Source of the DNA: Parcubacteria group bacterium GW2011_GWA2_40_14
Lineage (GTDB): Bacteria > Patescibacteriota > Minisyncoccia > Phycocordibacterales > DATDWN01
NCBI GenBank assembly: GCA_000996025.1
Contig: LBYF01000002.1
Location: 1 to 42,979 of the forward strand
Direction of reading: 5' to 3'
Length of the DNA: 42,979 nt
How positions within the stretch are numbered: position 1 is the stretch's first letter; every line of letters begins with the position of its first letter. The notes beneath the pieces are model-generated. The model had not been told where the DNA came from, did not search any database, and saw only the letters and a program-made list of their open reading frames with translations. The position numbers and the translations under genes are program-made. Shown piece after piece: positions 1-9,011 of the stretch.

Positions 1-31
1 TAAAAATGTATACTGAATACGAAATAACACA

Positions 32-126
32 TACGAAATAACGAATTAAAACACGAATAGCTACGAATAATACGAATTTAATTCGTACATTCGTCATCAA
101 TTCGTAGGTCCATTCGTTACTTCGTA
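32..126. repeat. ACGAAT palindromic repeat, copy R1 (95 bp); a partial extra unit TACGAAATAACAC precedes it at 18-30
   Basis: TACGAAATAACGAATTAAAACACGAATAGCTACGAATAATACGAATTTAATTCGTACATTCGTCATCAATTCGTAGGTCCATTCGTTACTTCGTA; terminal arms are 15-bp inverted repeats with 1 mismatch; matches R2 in reverse complement at about 90/95 positions. Confidence 0.93.
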
Positions 127-134
127 TAATATAT

Positions 135-923
135 ATGAAAAAGACGATTAAAAAACCTACAAAAGAACCGTATAGAAAAATCAATATCGTTATACCAATG
201 GCTGGAAAGGGCTCTCGTTTTATGGAAGCTGGTTATACATTTCCAAAACCTCTTATAGGTATAAAAGATAAAACCATGATTGAAGTTGTCATTAATAATC
301 TTAGGTCGATACATAACCATCGTTTTATTTTTATTGCCCAAAAAGAACATTGTGAAAAATATGATATTTACAATGTACTAAAACGGGCAACGAATAATCA
401 ATTTGAGTTAATACAGATCAACGGGATTACAGAAGGAGCAGCTTGTACAGTTTTGCTTGCCTCTAATTACATAAACAATGACAATGACTTGCTCATAGCA
501 AATTCTGACCAATATATTGATATAAAAATTGATGATTTTATAAGTAAAAGTCGTAATTCTAAGTCAGATGGGGTTATCATGACATTTAGGTCAAGCCACC
601 CGAAATGGAGTTACGCTCGGACAAACGAAAAAGGTAGGGTTCTGGAAACAGCCGAAAAAAGGGTTATATCTGACAATGCCACTGTCGGTATTTATTATTT
701 TAAAAAAGGAAAAGATTTTGTCTCTGGAGCACAATCTATGATTCATAAAAATATTAGACACAACAATGAATTCTATGTCTGTCCTGTGTTCAACGAACTG
801 ATAATTACTGGCAAAAATATATACACTCATGATATTGGCGCAGAATCAATGCATGGCTTGGGCACACCAGAAGATTTGAATTTATTTATGCAAAAACTTG
901 ATAATGGACAAATTAAAATATAG
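135..923 (+). CDS. Sugar-phosphate nucleotidyltransferase-like protein (NTP_transferase fold)
   Basis: N-terminal INIVIPMAGKGSRFMEAGYTFPKPLI signature; ATG 9 nt after repeat R1. Confidence 0.8.
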   Translation: MKKTIKKPTKEPYRKINIVIPMAGKGSRFMEAGYTFPKPLIGIKDKTMIEVVINNLRSIHNHRFIFIAQKEHCEKYDIYNVLKRATNNQFELIQINGITEGAACTVLLASNYINNDNDLLIANSDQYIDIKIDDFISKSRNSKSDGVIMTFRSSHPKWSYARTNEKGRVLETAEKRVISDNATVGIYYFKKGKDFVSGAQSMIHKNIRHNNEFYVCPVFNELIITGKNIYTHDIGAESMHGLGTPEDLNLFMQKLDNGQIKI

Positions 924-1761
924 AGAATATCTTGGTGTGGAAACTAGAGCTAAAATACTTAGGATATTTAATAAAATATTTGGCAAACTACTACGGTATG
1001 TTGCCGATACTTACGAGACAAGGTTAAACCTTGTTTCAAACACCACACAACCTGCAAAATCTGGTTGGTCAATCTTGGTTATAACAACTGGGCAAAATAA
1101 AGAATTTCTGGAACGGTTTATCATTTCCGCCTATCATGAACTACAAAACACGGATTATGAAATCATAGTAGTTGGCCCACCAAAACTTGATCTGTCTTAT
1201 ATTCCAAAAAAAATAAGACTCGTGCATGTGCCGTACAGAGAGTTACACATTTCCACCATATCAGGAGCTATCAGCAAGAAGAAAAATTTTGGGGTAAAAC
1301 AAGCAAAATATGATAAAGTTGTGATTAGTCATGATTATCTCTATTTTTTGCCAGGTTGGAAAAAAGGATATGACAAATTTGGAGATTTTACCGTTTGCAC
1401 CAATGTCGTCTTGGACCAAGAGGGTGAGCGTCAGAAAGACTGGGTTGTTTGGGATTATCCCGGAGTAGGCATGGGACTTTTGCCTTATACAGAGGAATTT
1501 ACGCAGTATCAAATTATAGTTGGAAATTATTTTGTGGTCAAACGGGATTTTTTTCTTGAAAATCCAATAAACGAAAATCTGCGTTGGGGTGAAGGCGAAG
1601 ATGTTGATTGGTCACTCTCTATACGAAAAAAAATAAAATTTAGAATTAATACCGAAAGTAAAGTACAATTTTCCAAAGAGATTTCAAAATATAAAAGAGG
1701 TATTTCTGGAATCTGGTTGGAAGGAACTAAAAAAATAGAGCATATCTTGTTGGACAAATAG
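904..1761 (+). CDS. GT2-like glycosyltransferase, paralog A (ORF track starts at TTG 898; ATG at 904 preferred)
   Basis: DYEIIVVGPPKLDLSYI, SHDYLYFLPGWKKGYDKFGDF and NENLRWGEGEDVDWS motifs; overlaps the previous stop. Confidence 0.75.
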   Translation: MDKLKYREYLGVETRAKILRIFNKIFGKLLRYVADTYETRLNLVSNTTQPAKSGWSILVITTGQNKEFLERFIISAYHELQNTDYEIIVVGPPKLDLSYIPKKIRLVHVPYRELHISTISGAISKKKNFGVKQAKYDKVVISHDYLYFLPGWKKGYDKFGDFTVCTNVVLDQEGERQKDWVVWDYPGVGMGLLPYTEEFTQYQIIVGNYFVVKRDFFLENPINENLRWGEGEDVDWSLSIRKKIKFRINTESKVQFSKEISKYKRGISGIWLEGTKKIEHILLDK

Positions 1762-1788
1762 AAATATAAACAGTATATTAGTCAAGAT

Positions 1789-2631
1789 ATGTCTAGACCA
1801 AAGTATAAAAAATATATTACTCCTAACATCTATAAAATATTCAAGGGAATATTTGGCAAGCCACTGCGCTATATTGCCGATAGATACGAGACAATATGGA
1901 ACCCTGTTCCAAAAACTCCTTCTAGAGCTATAACTGGTTGGTCAGTAGTAGTCATAACCGATGGAAACAACAAGTCATCACTGGAGCTTTTTATTAAATC
2001 TGCATACAACGAACTCTGTGGCACAGATTATGAAATAATCGTGGTTGGCCCGCCAAAACTTGACCTGTCTTATATTGAAAAGGATATTATAATTATGCAT
2101 GTGCCATACAAGGAGTTGTCTCTTTGGACCGTACCAGGAGCTGTAGCCAGAAAGAAAAACTTTGGGGCGAAACAAGCAAAATATGATAAGGTTGTGCTCA
2201 GTCATGATTATTTGGTCTTCCAGCCGGGTTGGAAAAAAGGATATGATAAGTTTGGGGACTTTAGTGTTTGCACCAATGTCGTCTTGGATATAGATGGCAA
2301 TCGTCACAGAGATTGGGTCACTTGGGACTACCCTGGGATAGGTCAATCACTCTTGCCATATAACCATGAGTGCACAGAGTACCAAACTATTGGAGGAAAC
2401 TACTTTGCAGTTAATAGAGATTTTTTTCTGGAGCATCCAATGAATGAAAATCTGCGTTGGGGTGAAGGCGAGGACATTGACTGGTCGTTTTCCATAAGAA
2501 ATAAAATAAAGTTTAGAATGAATGCCGAAAGCAAAGTACAACATTCAAAAAGAAAAACGAAAGGTATCTTCGGAAACTGGTTAGAGGGAACTCAAAAAAT
2601 AGAAGCTATCTTAAAACAAAAAACCCTATGA
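1789..2631 (+). CDS. GT2-like glycosyltransferase, paralog B (tandem duplicate of the previous gene)
   Basis: Collinear, strongly similar protein (NENLRWGEGEDIDWSFSIRNKIKFRMNAESKVQHSK). Confidence 0.77.
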   Translation: MSRPKYKKYITPNIYKIFKGIFGKPLRYIADRYETIWNPVPKTPSRAITGWSVVVITDGNNKSSLELFIKSAYNELCGTDYEIIVVGPPKLDLSYIEKDIIIMHVPYKELSLWTVPGAVARKKNFGAKQAKYDKVVLSHDYLVFQPGWKKGYDKFGDFSVCTNVVLDIDGNRHRDWVTWDYPGIGQSLLPYNHECTEYQTIGGNYFAVNRDFFLEHPMNENLRWGEGEDIDWSFSIRNKIKFRMNAESKVQHSKRKTKGIFGNWLEGTQKIEAILKQKTL

Positions 2632-2672
2632 CTATTTTTAATCTTATACAAACTTTAAGAACTTAGTACTTT

Positions 2673-3953
2673 ATGAACTTTATGAACTCCACAAAACCTG
2701 CTATAGAAATAAAAAATATAGGTAAAAAATATAATATCAACCATCAAGGTGGTGGTTATGTTACTTTGCGTGAAGTTATAATGGAAACTGTTAAATCCCC
2801 TATTAAATCCTTAAAATCCAAAATTAAACAGGTTATTGGCAAAGATCAAAAAGAAGAGTTTTGGGCCCTAGATAATGTAAGTTTTAATGTAAAAAGGGGC
2901 GAAATTATCGGAATTATTGGACCAAATGGTGCCGGCAAAAGCACACTCCTGAAAATTCTTTCTCAAATTACTCCACCTACAACAGGAGAGATAAAAATTA
3001 GTGGAAGTGTTGGTTCGCTCCTAGAAGTCGGCACTGGATTTCACCCAGAACTGACTGGGCGAGAAAATATTTTCCTAAACGGCGCCATACTTGGCATGAC
3101 GCGCAAACAAACTGCTAGAAAATTTAATGAGATTGTGGAATTTTCCGGTATCGGTAAATTTCTAGACACTCCAGTCAAACATTACTCTAGTGGTATGTAT
3201 GTCCGTCTTGCCTTCTCTGTTGCCGCCCATATGGAACCGGACATTTTAATAGTTGATGAAGTATTGGCGGTTGGAGATGCTGAATTCCAGAAAAAATGTC
3301 TCGGAAAAATGAATGACATAACAAAATCCGATGGACGAACAATCATATTTGTTAGTCACAACTTAGATGCTATTGAGAGACTTTGCACTAAGACAATTTT
3401 ACTGAAAAAAGGCAAAATAATAAAAGTCGGCGAAACATCAGATGTAATAAATTATTATTTGAATGTTGAGTCATCTTTAAACTCTATAGTCGAATTCAAA
3501 GAAAAAAGTAATCTTCAAGGTCAAATAAAAAAAGTTACTATTTTGGATAAAAATAACGAGCCGAGAGTAAGAATACCGGTTAGTGAAAAATTTTTTATTG
3601 AGATTGAATTGGATATCAAAGAAAAATTGGAACAGAAAATGATTTTCTTACACTTCTACTATCACGGAGAAATAATACTTGTTTCGACTGAAGGTGATAA
3701 AACAGGGGTATATAAAAACTATGATGTTGGTACTTATAAAACCCGTGTGGAAATACCGGCATACTTGTTTCAAGTCGGTATGCTTTTTCTTAATATAGAC
3801 CTGAAACACTTAACAAATATGATTGACCAAGTCATTGATATTAGTATAGAAATCACAAACGAGAATAGTTCGAGAGAGCCAATATCTGGCGACAACTATT
3901 GGGGTAAAATATCAACCATCTTGGACTACAAAACCATACGAATTAACGAATAG
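2673..3953 (+). CDS. Polysaccharide ABC transporter ATP-binding protein (Wzt/TagH type) with C-terminal Wzt-like domain
   Basis: Walker A GPNGAGKST, signature HYSSGMYVRLAFS, Walker B DILIVDEVLAVGD; about 160 aa C-terminal extension; last residues IRINE encoded by repeat R2. Confidence 0.92.
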   Translation: MNFMNSTKPAIEIKNIGKKYNINHQGGGYVTLREVIMETVKSPIKSLKSKIKQVIGKDQKEEFWALDNVSFNVKRGEIIGIIGPNGAGKSTLLKILSQITPPTTGEIKISGSVGSLLEVGTGFHPELTGRENIFLNGAILGMTRKQTARKFNEIVEFSGIGKFLDTPVKHYSSGMYVRLAFSVAAHMEPDILIVDEVLAVGDAEFQKKCLGKMNDITKSDGRTIIFVSHNLDAIERLCTKTILLKKGKIIKVGETSDVINYYLNVESSLNSIVEFKEKSNLQGQIKKVTILDKNNEPRVRIPVSEKFFIEIELDIKEKLEQKMIFLHFYYHGEIILVSTEGDKTGVYKNYDVGTYKTRVEIPAYLFQVGMLFLNIDLKHLTNMIDQVIDISIEITNENSSREPISGDNYWGKISTILDYKTIRINE

Positions 3954-4031
3954 ATCTACGAATTGATAACGAATGTACGAATTAAATTCGTATTATTCGT
4001 AGCTATTCGTGTTTTAATTCGTTACTTCGTA
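3937..4031. repeat. ACGAAT palindromic repeat, copy R2 (inverted relative to R1)
   Basis: TACGAATTAACGAATAGATCTACGAATTGATAACGAATGTACGAATTAAATTCGTATTATTCGTAGCTATTCGTGTTTTAATTCGTTACTTCGTA; 5 differences from reverse complement of R1 over 95 nt. Confidence 0.93.
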
Positions 4032-4079
4032 TGTGCTATTTTTGTTGTATAAAAGAGCAAATTGTGATAGTTTAGACTC

Positions 4080-4886
4080 ATGAAAAATGCTAAAAATAGA
4101 GTTACAGTGGCTGAAAAAACGATAAAAAACCTAAAAAGAAAGGTAATTGAGATAGCTTCAAAATCAGGAGAAGACCACCATATTGCAAGCGCTTTTTCAA
4201 TCATGGATATCTTGTGGGTTCTATATGAAAAAATTCTTTCAATATTCCCAAATAAACCACAGCATCCAGAGCGAGATATTTTCATTTTGAGTAAGGGTCA
4301 GGCATCGCTTGGTCTATATGCCATTCTTCATGAAAAAGGTTTTTTTGACACAAAAACATTGGAAAGTTTCAGCAAATACAACAGCATTCTTGGTGGACAT
4401 CCAATGAAAAATACCAAGGTTGGTATTGAATCATCAACGGGGTCTTTGGGACATGGCATGCCAATAGCTGTGGGTATTGCCCTTGGCTTAAAAATTCAAA
4501 ATAAAAAACAAAAAGTATTTGTACTCATCGGTGATGGAGAGGCCAATGAAGGAACAGTTTGGGAATCAGCCCTCCTTTCTTCTCATCATAAATTAGATAA
4601 CCTATGTTGTATTATTGACCACAACCATTCCACAGACCGGGCCTTATCTATAGATAGCATGAAAGATAAATTTGAATCTTTTGGCTGGAAAGTCTCTACT
4701 GTAGACGGGCACAATCATAAAGAAATAGAAAAATCCTTAAGAACAAAGCATCCCAAACATCCTCTGGCTGTTATAGCTAACACCATAAAAGGCCATGGAG
4801 TTTCCATGATGAAAGACAATCCGGCATGGCATCGCAAGTCTCCGAACAAAGAAGAATTTGAACTGATAATGAAAGAATTAAATTAA
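4080..4886 (+). CDS. Transketolase, N-terminal (ThDP-binding) subunit
   Basis: HHIASAFSIMDILWVLY, ILSKGQASLGLYAIL, TGSLGHGMPIAVGIALG and ThDP motif GDGEANEGTVWESA. Confidence 0.92.
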   Translation: MKNAKNRVTVAEKTIKNLKRKVIEIASKSGEDHHIASAFSIMDILWVLYEKILSIFPNKPQHPERDIFILSKGQASLGLYAILHEKGFFDTKTLESFSKYNSILGGHPMKNTKVGIESSTGSLGHGMPIAVGIALGLKIQNKKQKVFVLIGDGEANEGTVWESALLSSHHKLDNLCCIIDHNHSTDRALSIDSMKDKFESFGWKVSTVDGHNHKEIEKSLRTKHPKHPLAVIANTIKGHGVSMMKDNPAWHRKSPNKEEFELIMKELN

Positions 4887-4895
4887 ATAAATATC

Positions 4896-5669
4896 GTGAG
4901 AAAACAATTTGTAAAAACCGTAGAAGAAATATTGGGCAAAAACGAAAAAGTTGTTCTTCTTCTTGGAGATATAGGAGTTTTTGGATTTAGAGAATCTTTT
5001 AAACTTTACCCCACACGTGTATATAACATAGGAATCCTAGAGCAATCCACTATTAGCGTCGCCTCCGGTTTGAGCATGACTGGCCTTATTCCTATTATAC
5101 ACACTATTGCCCCGTTTATAACCGAAAGATGTTTTGAACAAATCAAAAATGATTTCGGCTATCAAAAAATAGTTGTGCCTGGAACGGCAGAAGAATTTGA
5201 CACATTATTCAAAGAATCATACAACAATGGCAATATAACATATTTCAGATTGAGCGAGAGAAAAAATCAAACTGAAGTAAAGGTAAAATTTGGCAAAGCT
5301 AATGTTATAAAGAAAGGAAAACTGGCAACAGTTATAGCTGTCGGTCCGCTTTTGGATAAAGTTATTTCGGCTACTCTAAATCTAGATGTAACCGTAATAT
5401 ATCTAACAACACTGCGACCATTTGATACTGAAACAGTCAGGAAAAATATCGTTGGAAATAAAGTTTTAATATGTGAACCATATTATAGTGGCGCTATTAC
5501 CTCCAATATAATTAATTCTTCAAAGAATCCTCTGAAAATAGACCTTCTAGGAATACCTCATGAATTTCTGACAAATTACGGTAAAATGGAAGAACACGAT
5601 GAATATATTGGGTTTACAGAAAAAGAAATTGAAAAAAGAGTAAAAAAACTAATACGAAGTAACGAATGA
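4896..5669 (+). CDS. Transketolase, C-terminal subunit
   Basis: RVYNIGILEQSTISVASGLSMTGLIPIIHTIAPFITERCFEQIKND (Pyr domain) plus C-terminal transketolase domain; adjacent to N-terminal subunit; last residues IRSNE encoded by repeat R3. Confidence 0.9.
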   Translation: MRKQFVKTVEEILGKNEKVVLLLGDIGVFGFRESFKLYPTRVYNIGILEQSTISVASGLSMTGLIPIIHTIAPFITERCFEQIKNDFGYQKIVVPGTAEEFDTLFKESYNNGNITYFRLSERKNQTEVKVKFGKANVIKKGKLATVIAVGPLLDKVISATLNLDVTVIYLTTLRPFDTETVRKNIVGNKVLICEPYYSGAITSNIINSSKNPLKIDLLGIPHEFLTNYGKMEEHDEYIGFTEKEIEKRVKKLIRSNE

Positions 5670-5777
5670 AAACACGAATGGCTACGAATAATACGAAAAA
5701 AGAATAATACGTATTGATAATATGTAGTTTTTTTCGTATATTCGTTATTAATTCGTGTTTTAATTCGTTATTTCGTA
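5653..5777. repeat. ACGAAT palindromic repeat, copy R3 (125 bp)
   Basis: TACGAAGTAACGAATGAAAACACGAATGGCTACGAATAATACGAAA...TTTCGTATATTCGTTATTAATTCGTGTTTTAATTCGTTATTTCGTA; covers almost the whole gap between flanking genes. Confidence 0.92.
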
Positions 5778-5781
5778 TATT

Positions 5782-6813
5782 ATGGGTAAATTAGCACAAA
5801 TTATAATAGATGATGCAAAAAATTCCACAAAAGGAATAGATTTTCTTGAATTAAAAAACAAAACTGTTTTGATTACTGGTGCTTCTGGACTTGTCGGTAC
5901 ATATCTTTTAGCGGGACTCTCAAATGTGTCACAAAAAAATTATCCGAAGAAAATTTACGCTGTTTGCCAGAGTAACCCAGAAAAACATTGGCAAGAAATA
6001 ACGGATAGTTTAAAAACAACTGTCATGCGAGGAGACTTATGCGACGATGCTTTTACAAATAAATTACCGGAAGCAGATATTATTATACATGCCAGTGGTT
6101 ACGGCCAACCTGGAAAATTCATGGCTAACCCAATAAAAACTACCAAATTAAACACCACAGTCACCATAAAACTTTTGGAAAAACTGAAACCAAAAGGCAA
6201 ATTTCTTTTCATAAGCTCAAGCGAAGTCTACAGCGGACTCTCAAATCCTCCCCATAGAGAAAACCAGATAGGCACAACAAATACAGACCATCCACGCTCA
6301 TGCTACATAGAAAGCAAACGTTGTGGCGAAGCTATTGTTTTTTCCGCTAGAAACCAGGGAATTGATGCAAAATCAGCTCGCCTCTCGCTTGCCTATGGTC
6401 CAGGCACAAAAACTGATGACAAAAGAGCCATAAACGGATTCATCGGGCGGGCACTTACAGAGAGAAAAATAGAATTGATGGACGCTGGAGAGGCCTTGCG
6501 AACATATTGCTACATAACAGACGCAACCCAAATGATGTGGAATATTTTGCTCCACGGCAAGGAAAATATTTACAATGTCGGCGGAATTTCCAGAACTACA
6601 ATAGCTAAACTGGCAAAACTCATAGGAAAAATAACAAAAGTGCCAGTCATTATTCCAAAATTGAAAAAACGAGCTCTAGCTTCAGCCCCAGAAGATGTCC
6701 GTTTAGATTTGCAAAAAGTTACAAAAGAATTCGGCAAAAAAGATTTTGTCTCTCTCAAAAACGGCCTTCGCAGAACTATCGAATGGCAGAAAGAATTGTA
6801 TAAGCAGTTATGA
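5782..6813 (+). CDS. NAD-dependent epimerase/dehydratase (extended SDR)
   Basis: VLITGASGLVGTYLL Rossmann motif, SSSEVYSG, C-terminal epimerase features. Confidence 0.85.
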   Translation: MGKLAQIIIDDAKNSTKGIDFLELKNKTVLITGASGLVGTYLLAGLSNVSQKNYPKKIYAVCQSNPEKHWQEITDSLKTTVMRGDLCDDAFTNKLPEADIIIHASGYGQPGKFMANPIKTTKLNTTVTIKLLEKLKPKGKFLFISSSEVYSGLSNPPHRENQIGTTNTDHPRSCYIESKRCGEAIVFSARNQGIDAKSARLSLAYGPGTKTDDKRAINGFIGRALTERKIELMDAGEALRTYCYITDATQMMWNILLHGKENIYNVGGISRTTIAKLAKLIGKITKVPVIIPKLKKRALASAPEDVRLDLQKVTKEFGKKDFVSLKNGLRRTIEWQKELYKQL

Positions 6814-6960
6814 ACGTACTGATTTTTCATATAATAAAATACACTAAACTCTCACGGTCGTACAAAATTAATGTATGTCTATAAAATCAACATAAGTGTT
6901 TTAATAAGTTTAAACATTAGTAAATTAGTAAAATTAAATAAAATATGCTAGGATTTTTGA

Positions 6961-8025
6961 ATGCAAAAAAATAGGAAAGAAAGATTTTTTATTACAGGCG
7001 GAATGGGCTACATTGGCTCGGTTTTTGGGAGGGAAGCACTGAAAAAGGGACATGATGTCTGCCTGTATGATTCTTTAATGTACGAGCAGAACCGAGTGCG
7101 AATGATGAAGGAAATCAGGGCGGTAGATACAAAAAAGACTGAATTGAAATTTATTGTCGGTGATACTAGAAATACAGAACTCCTTACAAAATCAATAGAA
7201 GAATTCAAACCTACATATGTACTGCATCTTGGAGAACTCTCCAGTGTTTATGCTTGCAACCATCACCCCGCGCTGACAGAGGACATAAACTATACAGCTT
7301 CAAAGAAAGTTATGGATATTTGCCAGAAATTAAATATTAAAGTTTTATACAACTCCTCTTCCAGTGTTTACGGTGTACAAAAAGATAATAAATTGATGAC
7401 AGAAAAAGATCTTCTTCCAAAACCGACAGATTATTACTGCACCTTCAAACTGAAAATGGAAGAGTGTATAAAAAACAAAGTAAAGAAAAATCCAAACTTT
7501 AAAATAATCGTTTTCAGACCTGCAACTGTTTTTGGCCTTTCCCCGCGTCTTCGCATTGAACTTCTACCAAACCATTTTACATACATGGCTGTGGCTCACA
7601 ATATGATACGTATATCAGAGCTCAATGCTTATCGAGCGGCTATGGATATTGATGAACTTGTCATGGGCTATTTCAAAGTTATAGAAAAAGGCAATTGGAA
7701 AGATTTGATTTATAACATTGGTCATCATAACTTGAGTAAAGGCCAGTTTGCAAAAGGAATACAAAATGTCTTAAAATGCGATGTCGGTCTGGCGCCAGAC
7801 ATGGGTAACCTCCGAAATCTCCAGATAGACTGCTCCAAATTCAATAAAGAATTTGATTTTAAACCAAATATCTCCTACGAGAAAAGCATTAAAAAGGTAG
7901 CCGACTGGATGCAAAAAAATTTGAAAAATTTACAAAGTTCAAACTTCGTGGAACTTCTAAACATGCCGTTGGATGAATGGCACAAAATCTGCCAGTCAAA
8001 CGTAGCCATCACTCCTCGTAGATAA
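6961..8025 (+). CDS. NAD-dependent epimerase/dehydratase (extended SDR)
   Basis: FFITGGMGYIGSVFG, YNSSSSVYG, FRPATVFG. Confidence 0.87.
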   Translation: MQKNRKERFFITGGMGYIGSVFGREALKKGHDVCLYDSLMYEQNRVRMMKEIRAVDTKKTELKFIVGDTRNTELLTKSIEEFKPTYVLHLGELSSVYACNHHPALTEDINYTASKKVMDICQKLNIKVLYNSSSSVYGVQKDNKLMTEKDLLPKPTDYYCTFKLKMEECIKNKVKKNPNFKIIVFRPATVFGLSPRLRIELLPNHFTYMAVAHNMIRISELNAYRAAMDIDELVMGYFKVIEKGNWKDLIYNIGHHNLSKGQFAKGIQNVLKCDVGLAPDMGNLRNLQIDCSKFNKEFDFKPNISYEKSIKKVADWMQKNLKNLQSSNFVELLNMPLDEWHKICQSNVAITPRR

Positions 8026-8042
8026 GAAAAAGGAGAGCGTTA

Positions 8043-8990
8043 ATGCTGTTGAAACAAAATATGGTCGATATACTGAAAAAAATAGGACCGAAAGAGTTTG
8101 GGAACATGCTAGGAAGCAAGATTTCAAATTTTGTGGCAAAAAAAATCATAGAAGCAAAACTGGTTTATTCTCCCATAAACAGTAAAAAAAGAGACGAGGT
8201 CATTTTAAAAATAGTCTCTGTGCTTTTAGACGACTCTATCCCCTTCTCTGGGAAACATCGCTTTGACCAGTGGGAAAAAGGTTGGAAGGAAAATTTTGAT
8301 CTCTACTCAAAAACCAAAGATGACAAAGGTCTTGTGCCAAAATATTATGGCAAATACGATATTGTCAGAGTAAATGGGGACTTCGTTAAAGCAGTCTCGT
8401 CAAATTTTGAGGCAAATATGATAAGTATTATCGTCTACTTCGCAGTAGATAAATACTTAAAAAATGTTGAAAATATATTTGAATTCGGCTGTGGTCCTGG
8501 GCATAACCTTATAAAAATACGACAAATAAATCCAAAAGCCGACATATGGGGTTTGGACTGGGTAGCTTCATCACAAGAAACAGTAAAACAAATAGCTCTA
8601 AAACACGGGGATAAAAAAATGTTTGCAAAACAGTTTGATTATTTTAATCCTGACTTTAAATTTAAATTGTCTCCAAAATCCGGAATACTGACTATGGCCA
8701 GCTTAGAGCAGACGGATGATAATTACAAAAAATTCATTGATTATATATTAAAAAATAGACCTAAAATAGTGGTCAATATTGAGCCAATGGCGGAGACCTT
8801 AGACTCAACTCATCTACCGGATTATCTTTCCATAGAATATTTCAAAAAAAGAAAGTATTTGAATGGTTATGTTGATTATCTAAAAGAACTGGAAACAAAG
8901 GGAAGGGTGAAAATAATAAACACTCAAAGGACAAATTCTGGAAGCATGTTTGTAGACGGGCATTCATTAATTGTCTGGCGACCATTATAG
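8043..8990 (+). CDS. Class I SAM-dependent methyltransferase
   Basis: SAM motif I NIFEFGCGPGHNLIKI; SD-like AAGGAG at 8030-8035. Confidence 0.78.
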   Translation: MLLKQNMVDILKKIGPKEFGNMLGSKISNFVAKKIIEAKLVYSPINSKKRDEVILKIVSVLLDDSIPFSGKHRFDQWEKGWKENFDLYSKTKDDKGLVPKYYGKYDIVRVNGDFVKAVSSNFEANMISIIVYFAVDKYLKNVENIFEFGCGPGHNLIKIRQINPKADIWGLDWVASSQETVKQIALKHGDKKMFAKQFDYFNPDFKFKLSPKSGILTMASLEQTDDNYKKFIDYILKNRPKIVVNIEPMAETLDSTHLPDYLSIEYFKKRKYLNGYVDYLKELETKGRVKIINTQRTNSGSMFVDGHSLIVWRPL

Positions 8991-9011
8991 AATAGTTCAT
9001 AAAGAAATATA

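Noticed and set aside
117-350. Small - strand ORF at the window start
   Set aside because: Overlaps the repeat R1 and the well-supported nucleotidyltransferase on the other strand; low-complexity aromatic-rich translation typical of antisense AT-rich DNA.
32-5777. CRISPR array
   Set aside because: ACGAAT units are short, clustered in palindromes at separate loci; there are no regular direct repeats with unique spacers and no cas genes.
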